DNA of 13,329 bases from an uncultured Eubacteriales bacterium (lineage in GTDB: Bacteria; Bacillota_A; Clostridia; Christensenellales; Aristaeellaceae). The DNA is taken from assembly GCA_900313545.1 (NCBI GenBank), contig OMRS01000002.1, positions 1-13,329 on the forward strand, given 5' to 3'. The notes beneath the pieces are model-generated. The model saw nothing but the letters and a program-made list of their open reading frames with translations, made no database searches and was not told the DNA's origin. The number at the start of each line of letters is the position of its first letter. Within the stretch, counting starts at the first letter, position 1. The translations under genes and the position numbers were made by a program. Shown here one piece after another: positions 1-7,200 of this stretch.

Positions 1-113
1 ACGGCTCCTTCTACGATGTAGACCGCGGTGCGGCTCCGGATTACACCCTCACCAATACTGAGATCTTCTATAACCGTGAGGCCCTGACGGAGTACATCAA
101 CACACTTCCGTAA
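1..113 (+). CDS. C-terminal end of a probable S41 family peptidase (partial, 5' end outside window)
   Basis: An open frame enters from the left edge (first full codon at base 3) and ends at TAA 111-113, leaving 36 residues. The visible tail contains AAPDYTLTN, then FYNREALTEYIN. From memory this matches the extreme C terminus of clostridial S41 (C-terminal-processing type) peptidases, where a G-x-x-PDY block is followed by FYDREALxxYIN just before the stop. The catalytic Ser/Lys region would lie outside the window, so function cannot be verified here. A good intrinsic terminator follows 10 bases after the stop, which supports a genuine gene end. The peptidase assignment rests on one short motif and is moderate at best; the existence of a coding end is more secure. 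Confidence 0.5.
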   Translation, partial: GSFYDVDRGAAPDYTLTNTEIFYNREALTEYINTLP

Positions 114-122
114 TTCCATGAC

Positions 123-150
123 AGAGCGTCTCTTTGAGGAGGCGCTTTTT
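123..150 (+). terminator. Rho-independent terminator of the left-edge gene
   Basis: The arms at 125-132 (AGCGTCTC) and 139-146 (GAGGCGCT) pair over 8 bp with one G-T wobble around a 6-base loop. Two further pairs are possible outside. A T-rich tail (146-150, then more pyrimidines) follows. It lies directly after the TAA at 111-113 and is oriented to stop plus-strand transcription. Confidence 0.8.
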
Positions 151-159
151 CCTTTTCAT

Positions 160-270
160 GGATTCGCCTAGCCAAGCCAGAAGGGTCCTTGATGTTTCCG
201 TTAGAACTGAGAGACCTCGAAGCGACCCTGGTGGGGGATTGAAAAACCTTGTCAGGGCCGCTTTAGCTAT
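160..270. other. Unexplained non-coding stretch with internal inverted repeats
   Basis: This GC-richer block lies between a terminator and the AT-rich 3' flank of the XRE gene. It contains a 10-base imperfect inverted repeat (221-230 AGCGACCCTG and 253-262 CAGGGCCGCT, one mismatch). It also has a competing perfect 6-base pairing between AGGGTC 182-187 and GACCCT 224-229. No convincing protein is seen on either strand. It could be a structured RNA, the remnant of a mobile element or a dispersed repeat; I cannot name a family. Confidence 0.3.
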
Positions 271-277
271 ATATATA
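249..277 (+). promoter_or_regulatory. Possible promoter reading antisense to the XRE gene
   Basis: TTGTCA at 249-254 and TATATA at 272-277 are separated by 17 bases and match sigma-A-type spacing. No sense gene follows on this strand; transcription would run antisense into the XRE gene. The surrounding DNA is AT-rich, so a chance match is quite possible. Confidence 0.25.
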
Positions 278-326
278 AACGTTATATTAGTGTTATCACG
301 TCATAAAGGGTGTAAATGGGAGATTA

Positions 327-794
327 TTACAACACCTTCAGAAAATAATCATCAAGGATCCGAGTGCACTTCCATTTAAAATAGTCCTCCTCTTCCTCAC
401 GACTACCGAGCTTTTTATACTCACATACCTTTGCCATAGTTTCATAGAAATCCTTATCCCCAGGGAGACGATCCAAAATGGACAGCATCATTCCATCATC
501 TTCAAAATAGTTATCCTTAACTAACTTCATGTTCTCAACGGTCCGTTGTGAGAGCCCCAGTGTCTCGACAATAGGTTTATCTTCCTTATCTATACCTGTA
601 ATGAGATAATCCGTAGTCACATTGAAATACTCAGCCAATTTCAGTAGCTTGTCTGCATTGGGCTGGGTTTCACCTGTTACGTAATATGAGATGGTCTGCG
701 GCCGGACGGAGAGGGCCTCAGCAAGTGCTTTTTGTGTTGTTCCGGTTTTGTCTATTAGATTTCTGTTTTTGAAAAGAAAGAGCTGACCGCTCAA
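327..794 (-). CDS. XRE-family transcriptional regulator with TTG start
   Basis: A DNA-binding repressor-type protein of 155 residues if translated from TTG at 792-794. Residues 11-66 form a Cro/C1-type helix-turn-helix: TTQKALAEALSV supplies helices 1-2, RPQTISYYVTGE the recognition helix, and DKLLKLAEYFNVTTDYLITG the closing helices. The remaining 90 residues are an acidic, mostly helical tail of unknown function seen in similar clostridial regulators. A TGA stop lies two codons upstream of the TTG and there is no in-frame ATG before the HTH, so TTG is the only plausible start. An AGGAG sits about 22 bases upstream, too far to be a normal ribosome binding site. The start codon lies in the loop of the esterase-fragment terminator, so the gene may have lost its native 5' end and promoter. 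It is AT-rich compared with its neighbours, which suggests horizontal acquisition. Targets are unknown. Confidence 0.75.
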   Translation of the reverse strand: MSGQLFLFKNRNLIDKTGTTQKALAEALSVRPQTISYYVTGETQPNADKLLKLAEYFNVTTDYLITGIDKEDKPIVETLGLSQRTVENMKLVKDNYFEDDGMMLSILDRLPGDKDFYETMAKVCEYKKLGSREEEEDYFKWKCTRILDDYFLKVL

Positions 795-808
795 AGGTCA
801 GCTCTTTT
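771..808 (-). terminator. Bidirectional-type terminator downstream of the esterase fragment
   Basis: This is a perfect 12-bp stem: 777-788 (AAAGAGCTGACC on the plus strand) pairs with 796-807 around a 7-base loop. Read on the minus strand it ends in a T-rich tail (CTCTTTCTTTTC), so it should stop transcripts coming from the esterase region. On the plus strand it also has four T's at 805-808. The loop contains the TTG start of the XRE gene. Confidence 0.75.
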
Positions 809-826
809 GAGGAATCTCCTGTACGC

Positions 827-1126
827 TCAGGGTACGAAAAAATCTGTCAGAAAATCAGTTCTGTCCCAATCAACGATCTTCAGACCGGATTCCTTTTCCG
901 TGTGGACATCGAATTCAGCCAGGACCATCACCTGTGTATTCTCCCGGTCATAAAGCGGCCATTCATATGCCCTGCCGTAGGGAGAAATCTCCCCGGAGAG
1001 AGAAGGATTCCCGGTCTTTGCGAACTGGACCCACATTTTGCGCATGATTCTTCCGAAAGACTCATGTTCTCCTTTTGCCGTTGTCAACCCATAAAATATT
1101 TGGTCAGGAAATAGGTCCTGTCCCAA
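827..1126 (-). pseudogene. C-terminal fragment of a duplicated type-B carboxylesterase
   Basis: The open frame encodes up to 99 residues, of which the last 76 (bases 827-1057) align without gaps to the last 76 residues of the intact esterase next door. I count about 47 identities by hand, including MWxQFAK, GNPSL, WPLYD, KIVDWDRT and FLT. The frame lacks the oxyanion hole, nucleophile, acid and histidine of the family, so it cannot be an active hydrolase. The upstream part of the frame (1058-1126) is unrelated, and its TTG start lies inside the intact gene. No ribosome binding site is suitably placed for either the TTG or the first in-frame ATG (1043-1045). It is best read as the surviving 3' end of a diverged tandem copy after an internal deletion. 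Translation of a short peptide cannot be excluded. Confidence 0.75.
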
Positions 1127-2688
1127 TCCACGATCTTTACCTCGGATTCCTTTGCGGGATGGATATCGAATTCATCCAAAACCATCACTTTTTTGTCCGC
1201 GGTGTCATAAAGCGGCCAGTCATGCGCCTTTCCGTCCGGGGAGATGTCTGCGCCAAGCGAAGGATTGCCGCATTTTGCGAACTGAATCCACATCCTGCGC
1301 ATGGTTTTTGAAAAGGTGGGGTCAAATAATCTTCCCGTGTCATCGGACATTTCAGGATGATTGAATACCGTTGAAAGCTCTATCGCGTGTCCGCATTTCA
1401 TCACCGGGTCAGGAGACTCCGGCGTGAAGTAATAGGTGTAAACCCTGCCGTTTCCTTTGGCCTGACTCTCTGACTGCGTAATCGTGGGCACAATAAACCA
1501 GGACTGACTGAGCAGGCGGCAGTACTGCACCCGGCGCTCTTCCTTGACTTCACTGCAGTAGCTGTCAACAAGCGCTTTTTCTTCATCCGAAAGCTTTGCG
1601 TCCAGCTTCGCCTTCCGGGCGGCAGACCACGAGGCCCAGCCCTCCTCTCCGAAGCTGCTGGCGAAAAAGTTCATTTCATCCTTGTTGCAGCCCACAAGAA
1701 ACTCGATATCCTTTGCCGCGCCTTCTTCATAGGCCCTGTATGGATCTGCGGGCAGATACCTGCCGTCTCTCTCAGGGAACTGACGCGTAAAGAGCACCTT
1801 TGCCGCATCCAGCAGCTTATACCCGTCCACCTTCAAAAGCTCGGCAACGGTTTTGCATCCCAACTCCTTCAGCAGATCATTTGTGCATTCGATGCCTTCC
1901 TCCGGAGTTTTTGTCTGGTTGACGGAACCGCTTTGGGCGATGACGCGCCTGAAATACTTCTGGGAGCCTTTGATCAGGGGAAGCATGGTACAGCTTCCGG
2001 CACCGGCGGATTCGCCCCAGATCGTCACGTTATCGGGATCGCCGCCAAAGCCCGCAATGTTCTCGTGAACCCACTTCAGGGCCATGAGCTGATCCAGAAG
2101 GCCCAGGTTCTGCGAATCGGGGTAGTCCTGACCGTCCGGCAGGTGGGACAGATGAAGGAAGCCGAGAGGCCCCAGCCGGTATGCGACGGTAACGACAACG
2201 ACCTCCGGATTCTCTTTCAAAAGATTGAAGCAGTCAAACATCGGATCCACCGTCCCGCCCGATTCAAAAGCGCCGCCGTGTATCCATACCATGACGGGCT
2301 TCTTCCCGGCGGAAGCATCCTCCGTTTTCCATACGTTCAGGTACAGACAGTCTTCACTCAGGTCGTAAAGAGAACCCGTTTCAAATTCCGGATTTCCGAA
2401 GGCGCTGCATGCATTGTAATACGCTTCGTATACGCCGTCATCCGGGACGGGCTCCACCGGCGCCTTCCAGCGCAGCTCTCCGACAGGCTGTCTGCCGACA
2501 AAGGGAATGCCCCTGTATGTGACGATATTCTCTGTCTTTCTGCCCACGAAGGTTCCGTTCGTGCACCTGACCGCAAGCGACCTGTCATAGCTGTCGTCTG
2601 TGATCCGTTTGTTTTCACCGCCATACCTGGCTCTCAGCTGCTCTTTCACACTCGGAGACGCTTCCGGCTGTTTTGCGGCCTCGCTCAT
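1084..2688 (-). CDS. Type-B carboxylesterase/lipase family protein
   Basis: A serine hydrolase of the alpha/beta-hydrolase fold, expected to cleave carboxylic esters; the physiological substrate is unknown. The 534 residues match the usual family length (about 490-550). Seen in order are an N-terminal block TYRGIPFVG (57-65), the oxyanion-hole motif WIHGGAF (135-141), FGGDP (214-218), the nucleophile elbow GESAG (225-229, Ser227), GCNKDE (333-338, catalytic Glu338 by family position) and GHAIEL (433-438, His434). The triad Ser-Glu-His is therefore complete. There is no signal peptide or membrane segment, so a cytoplasmic location is inferred. ATG 2686-2688 is chosen over an upstream in-frame ATG (2866-2868) because AGGAGG lies 8 bases before it and the 60 extra residues resemble nothing known. 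Its last 76 codons are duplicated immediately downstream in degenerate form. Confidence 0.93.
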   Translation of the reverse strand: MSEAAKQPEASPSVKEQLRARYGGENKRITDDSYDRSLAVRCTNGTFVGRKTENIVTYRGIPFVGRQPVGELRWKAPVEPVPDDGVYEAYYNACSAFGNPEFETGSLYDLSEDCLYLNVWKTEDASAGKKPVMVWIHGGAFESGGTVDPMFDCFNLLKENPEVVVVTVAYRLGPLGFLHLSHLPDGQDYPDSQNLGLLDQLMALKWVHENIAGFGGDPDNVTIWGESAGAGSCTMLPLIKGSQKYFRRVIAQSGSVNQTKTPEEGIECTNDLLKELGCKTVAELLKVDGYKLLDAAKVLFTRQFPERDGRYLPADPYRAYEEGAAKDIEFLVGCNKDEMNFFASSFGEEGWASWSAARKAKLDAKLSDEEKALVDSYCSEVKEERRVQYCRLLSQSWFIVPTITQSESQAKGNGRVYTYYFTPESPDPVMKCGHAIELSTVFNHPEMSDDTGRLFDPTFSKTMRRMWIQFAKCGNPSLGADISPDGKAHDWPLYDTADKKVMVLDEFDIHPAKESEVKIVDWDRTYFLTKYFMG

Positions 2689-2696
2689 TTTTCTTT

Positions 2697-2702
2697 CCTC
2701 CT
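2697..2702 (-). promoter_or_regulatory. Ribosome binding site deciding the esterase start
   Basis: A perfect AGGAGG on the minus strand, 8 bases from ATG 2686-2688. The longer alternative start at 2868 has no comparable site. Confidence 0.85.
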
Positions 2703-2947
2703 GATTGTTGATGATTGTTGACTTACGGAAACCATTTGTCGCTGCCGCGATTCTCATCCGGGAGAGGATGTCCTCATGCAGCAGTTGTGAAACGCTGAAA
2801 CAGACGGCCGGCAGCTTCCATTTTTCCCGATCTTTCCGGTATATGAATGGAATCCCGGTCTCCCGCATGGCAGCATCAGCCCAAACGCCTGTCTTGAGAC
2901 CGTTCCGGCCAAGGTTCCTCAGACCGCTCCCGCAGATCGTCTGAATT

Positions 2948-3061
2948 GGCCGGTCCCGCTTTGCTCAGTGCCGGGACCGGTCCGGGGAAACCAGTGATCA
3001 GGGGGACGGCCGGAAAAGAATCCGATGAATGGCATCGGTCATCTGCCGCAGTACGGCAGAT
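2948..3061 (-). promoter_or_regulatory. Three consecutive hairpins in the esterase leader
   Basis: The minus-strand leader can fold three perfect or near-perfect hairpins. These are 3041-3048/3054-3061 (8 bp, loop 5), 3022-3027/3033-3038 (6 bp, loop 5, followed on the minus strand by ATTCTTTT) and 2950-2958/2972-2980 (9 bp, extendable to 11 with one wobble, loop 13). The middle one could act as a weak terminator or attenuator. I recognise no known riboswitch consensus. The remaining leader (2703-2947) shows nothing I can name. Confidence 0.35.
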
Positions 3062-3103
3062 GGGGATCCCGTGATTTGGCGGGTGGTGCAGGCCGAATTG
3101 TCT

Positions 3104-3137
3104 ATTGTACTGTAACATAGATGAGGGTTTGTTTCAA
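3104..3137 (-). promoter_or_regulatory. Probable promoter of the carboxylesterase gene
   Basis: On the minus strand TTGAAA (3132-3137) is followed after 17 bases by TACAGT (3109-3114). A second -10-like TACAAT overlaps at 3104-3109 but with a 22-base spacer. Initiation here would give a leader of about 415 nt before the esterase ATG. Confidence 0.45.
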
Positions 3138-3500
3138 GAACTGTCCGCAGATTCATCCATGGGATTTTTTTATATGAAGCAAGGTAATATCAAGCGTTAT
3201 CCTTTTAAAAGGACTGCTGTTTCCGGGCCCTGTGGAGGGGGAGGTGCAGGATGAGAAGGGGAAGTCAGGTGAGTTTTTCGGCAGCCGCCTGCGCAAACCG
3301 CTCTCCGTTGTCTGTCCGGAGGGGCTGCCTGCTCAGACTGGTGTCCGCTCCCGATCCACGTCGTCAGCGGGCATTTCAGCTCAAGGCAGATATCCCATGG
3401 CGCGATACGGCCGTGCAGCATGGACGGGCGGACGGGTTTCTCTCCCGCATGCAGGTCAGTCATCAAGGGAGAGTCATCCGGAAACTGAAAATGTCCTGAA
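3138..3500. other. Intergenic region with no recognisable gene
   Basis: Open frames exist on both strands but have shadow-like, low-complexity or Arg/Pro/Ser-rich composition, no ribosome binding sites and no recognisable motif. A perfect 12-base palindrome, CCTTTTAAAAGG (3201-3212), is the only notable short element. I see nothing else in it; a decayed gene cannot be excluded. Confidence 0.4.
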
Positions 3501-3529
3501 TTGCGGTTAAAACATGACTGTGATACAAT
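3501..3529 (+). promoter_or_regulatory. Promoter of the SH3-repeat protein gene
   Basis: TTGCGG (3501-3506) and TACAAT (3524-3529) are separated by 17 bases. A TGA just before the -10 makes an extended -10 (TGnTACAAT). Predicted initiation near 3536 leaves a leader of only about 13 nt containing the ribosome binding site. Confidence 0.65.
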
Positions 3530-3548
3530 ATCTGCCGAGGTGAAAGCC

Positions 3549-4022
3549 ATGAGTAAGGGAAAGAAGTTCGCAGCGGTTCTCATGATCGCGGCCGTGCTCT
3601 GTATGGCAGGATGCTGCGCATGGGCGGAGAGTCTGTGCGGAAATGGCAGGATCAGCGTGTACCGGGAAGCATCCTCCGCCAGCCGTGCCCTTTTCAGTCT
3701 GCTGAGCGGGACGCCGGTGGAGATCATTTCCCGCGGCGGGGAATGGATGGAGATCCGGGTCAGGGGATCCTCTTCTCTGACGGGGTATGTTGCCCGGGAG
3801 AATGTGGGTGCCGGACAGGATGACACCTATGGAGCGACTGCGTGCTCAGACTGCAGCATGCCCACGGTATCTCTCCGTTCAAGAGCCGGCGCTTCCTATG
3901 AGGTCACGGAAGTGATTCCCACAGGGACATCGGTTCGTGTGCTGGGGTCATCCGGCAGCTTCAAAATCGTGCAGACGCCCTCCGGAAAAGTCGGGTGTCT
4001 TTCTGAAGGAGAAATCAGGTAA
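3549..4022 (+). CDS. Secreted protein with two bacterial SH3-like repeats
   Basis: A small exported protein of 157 residues. Residues 1-26 form a signal peptide: a KGKK basic stretch, a hydrophobic core AAVLMIAAVLCMAG, then AWA before Glu27 as a signal peptidase I site. MAGC at 19-22 could alternatively serve as a poor lipobox. Two SH3_3-type units follow, about residues 31-88 (ISVYREASSASRALFSLLSG then GEWMEIRV, GYVARENV) and 104-155 (VSLRSRAG, SYEVTEVIPTGTSVRVLGSS, GKVGCLSE). Such repeats commonly bind cell-wall peptides or polymers in Gram-positive envelope proteins, but no enzymatic domain is attached. The start is ATG 3549-3551, preceded by GAGGTGA, rather than an in-frame ATG at 3501 that overlaps the -35 box. 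Four cysteines remain after cleavage (30, 99, 102, 150), enough for two disulfides. The gene is monocistronic, bounded by its own promoter and terminator. Confidence 0.8.
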   Translation: MSKGKKFAAVLMIAAVLCMAGCCAWAESLCGNGRISVYREASSASRALFSLLSGTPVEIISRGGEWMEIRVRGSSSLTGYVARENVGAGQDDTYGATACSDCSMPTVSLRSRAGASYEVTEVIPTGTSVRVLGSSGSFKIVQTPSGKVGCLSEGEIR

Positions 4023-4036
4023 CAGAATCGCAGGGA

Positions 4037-4068
4037 CCGGATTCCATCGGGAATCCGGCTCTTTTTTT
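4037..4068 (+). terminator. Terminator of the SH3-repeat protein gene
   Basis: A perfect 9-bp stem, CCGGATTCC (4037-4045) with GGAATCCGG (4050-4058), has a 4-base loop and is followed by CTC and seven T's (4062-4068). It starts 14 bases after the stop codon. Confidence 0.92.
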
Positions 4069-4200
4069 ATGGCGCAGGTGCCTGCGGTTCCCGTTGCCCG
4101 GAGCTTACCCGCCGTGACATAGACAGCGGAGTCAGAGGATTCGGCCAGCAAGACGGCGTCCCGGGCAAAACAGGGAGCGATTCATCCTGACTCGCGGACA

Positions 4201-4240
4201 AAGAAGAAAGCCCCTGACTGCTCAGGGACTTTCTTCTTAT
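4201..4240 (-). terminator. Terminator of the permease-GGDEF gene
   Basis: A 17-bp stem (4201-4217 with 4222-4238), with one G-U wobble on the minus-strand RNA, closes a 4-base loop. It ends in a pyrimidine-rich tail (TTTCTTCTTTG) on the minus strand. It lies about 40 bases after the stop at 4279. The plus-strand side also carries T-rich sequence, so it may work in both directions against the convergent SH3 gene. Confidence 0.85.
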
Positions 4241-4278
4241 AGAATCAGCTGTTTTGAGATGGCTGTATCAGCTCCGGG

Positions 4279-7200
4279 TCACTGGGTGCTCTGGGATTTC
4301 AGGAAAGTCTTGTTTTCATACATCTGCTGATCCGCACGCCCGAACACCTGGGCAACCTCGGACTGTCCCTCGAATCTGGCCATGCCGCAGGCAATGACGA
4401 TACCTCCGGTCTGGAGGGCCTCCCTGTTGTGCTGATGCACCTTTTCGATCAGGTCCTGGATATGGGTGTAGTCATCTCCCTGCGAAATCACGGCAAACTC
4501 ATCGCCGCCGATGCGGAAGACGGGACTGTGACTGAAGATGTCGCAGATGATCTTGCAGGCCTTGCGCAGGTACTGGTCTCCTGCCTGATGCCCTTCCGCA
4601 TCGTTGATCAGTTTGAGATTGTTGACATCCAGAATGCTGATGGCGAAAGCCGTCGGGGTGTTTTCCTGGAGGCACTGGTCCAGCTGCGCCGCCGCATCCA
4701 GATATGCATGCCGGTTCCTGACCCCGGTCAGCGCATCGTAATACGCCTGGGTCTGCGCCTGTGCAAGGCGCCGGGCATATTCCTTCTCCTGCCGGACTGA
4801 GGAATCGATATCGTTGATGCCCACCACCAGGCGACGCCCGTCATTTTCCTCAATGACGGCAGCCTTGAGCTGAACATGAAGCGGTTTGCCGCCGATGGAC
4901 ATCCGAAAGCTCAGGGTAAAGATCCCGCTGCGCTCAATTTCCGCCAGGACCCCTTCCAGGGTAAACAGGGAGAGGAAACGCGCAAGATCACCGGGATGGA
5001 CGCTCTTTTTCGCATCTTCCCGTGCGACGGCGAAGAAATCCTTTCCCTCCTTGGGCATCGACAGGAGCGGATTCCTTTCGGAGGAGCTGTATTCACGGAA
5101 AAGCCCGGTTTCGGGAACCACCACATAGATGCACAGGAAATCGCCCACCAGCGCATTGATGCGCGCATAGGCAATCCTTTCCTCCTTCAGCCGCTGGGCA
5201 AGGCGCTGCTGTTTCATCTGCTCATCGGCGCTTGCAACGCCAATGACGATCATGCGCGCATCATCATCCATGCGGGAAATCTTCATGGCGACATAGGTCG
5301 GCCCGTGATCTGAACGAAGACGGTAGGTCAGGGTATGCGTGTGACGCTGCTCCAGCAGCTGCAGCAGGCTCTGACGTTCCATCGTCCGGAGGAAGGTGTC
5401 CCGGTCATCGGGATGCACATACCGGTGGGCATCCTTGACGCATTCGTCAAAGAAGTTGTCCCCCCGGCGCGTTTCAGTCAGCATGCTGCTTTCATCATCC
5501 GTCCGGTACTCGATGAATTCCCCGGTCTCCGTATTGACATAATACAGATTGGTATAGTTTCGGGCCAGCGTCTTGGCGATATGCGTAAAGATAATGCCCG
5601 TACTGCGGGCCTTTTCATAGGCTTCCTTTGTCGTCGCGTTCTCCCGCTGAATGCGGACCATTTCCGTCACATCCTGGCACATTCCCAGAATGCACAGCCG
5701 TCCGACATCATCGGTATATTTGAGCTTTGTCGTCTGAAACTGCTTCTGGTTCCCGGTCGCATCCAGGACATCCTCAAAGAAGATGTAGGGGGTTTCCATG
5801 GACAGCGCCATCCGGTCATCCTCGATAAAGTGCCTTGTGGTTTCCGCATCAAAAATCTGCGCGTCTGTCAGCCCGATGACCCCGTCCGGAGTTTCCTTGT
5901 GCGCGTAATCCGCAAAGGCCTGGTTGCAGGCCAGATAGACGCCGGTTCTGGCGTCCTTGGAGAAGTTCATCCCCGGCATGTTGTTCAGCAGGGCGGAAAG
6001 GGACGCCTTCAGTTCCGCGATTTTCTGCGCCGCCCGTGCGGCGGCTTCCGCATCCGTCAGGCGTTTCCCCAGCTTCTGGGTCTGCCGGTAATTGTTCAGC
6101 ATGATGGAGAAACACAGGACAAACAGGCTGAGAGACACCATGGAATACATCATGTTGGTATTGCTGATCTGTCTGGCCTGCTCATGGAGAAACCGGACCC
6201 GCTCCACTTCGGAGTCCGCCATGGCATGATCCGGGTGCTCCTGATGATACAGATAGATCCGCTCCACGGCCTCATTGGCGGCCTGCTCGGTGGCTCTGGA
6301 GACCCACATCATGGACGCGAAAAGGATCAGCACCAGCAGGATGATCCAGACGATCACGTGCTGCTCATACTCTTCATGGCTGTCCCTGGAAATGAGGCGC
6401 CGGAAATACCCGAGCCCCAGGACCGACCAGACAATGAACAGGACATAGGACTCCGTCGCCATCGCGTCAAAGGACAGAAGGCCCGGGATCAGCAGCAGGA
6501 GGATAAAGCAGACCATCAGCACGCAGCCAAGGAGGCCGATGCGGGCCTGCCGCGTGTGCCCGGCAGCCCTGGCATGCCTGTAAACGCCAAAGGAGACAAG
6601 GCCGTAAATCAGGGTTGCGCCGAGGCTGGTCACGTCCACGATCCATCCGATGGCGGTTCTGCCCAGAAAGGGAATCAGGGAGGATACGGCAACGATTGCC
6701 AGAATCGCTTTGCTGGGGATCCCCTTGGAGTTCAGCCGGGACAGAACCTGGGGCGCCTCGCCGTCCCGGCCCGCGGCATAAAGAAGGCGGCTCAGCGCCA
6801 GGGTGTTTGCGATCAGGCTGGTGAGAATGACGCCAAAGAGCGCGAGCATCAGGAGGGCGACACCTGCCTGTCCGAGATAGTGATTGGCGGCGTAGAAGGC
6901 GGGAACCGCCTTGATTCCCTCCAGATTTCCCATGTCCTCAATATACGCCATCCAGCTGTCATACTCGGGCGGGTATGCGGAAATGGAAAGAAGGGAGACG
7001 AACAGGTACAGCAGCGTCGTCAGCACCACGGACCAGAGCAGGATCCCGCGGATCTTTTTGACGGGGAAGGTGTACTCCTCAGAAAAATGGGAGACGTTTT
7101 CAAAGCCGATGAAGGCCCATGGGGAAATGGCGGCGATGCGGACAATCTGCGAAAAGGGAGAGGAGCCTTCGGCGAACATCGGCGCAAAGCTGAAGGACGG

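Noticed and set aside
2689..2868. N-terminal 60-residue extension of the esterase
   Set aside because: No ribosome binding site at the upstream ATG, no similarity to the family N terminus, and a perfect AGGAGG before the internal ATG.
2876..3118. Minus-strand 80-codon frame upstream of the esterase
   Set aside because: It overlaps the predicted leader hairpins, lacks a ribosome binding site and motif, and has unremarkable composition; treated as leader, not gene.
3197..3826. Minus-strand 209-codon frame covering the intergenic region and the SH3 gene
   Set aside because: Runs antisense to the SH3-protein gene and its promoter, Pro/Ser/Arg-rich, no ribosome binding site, no motif.
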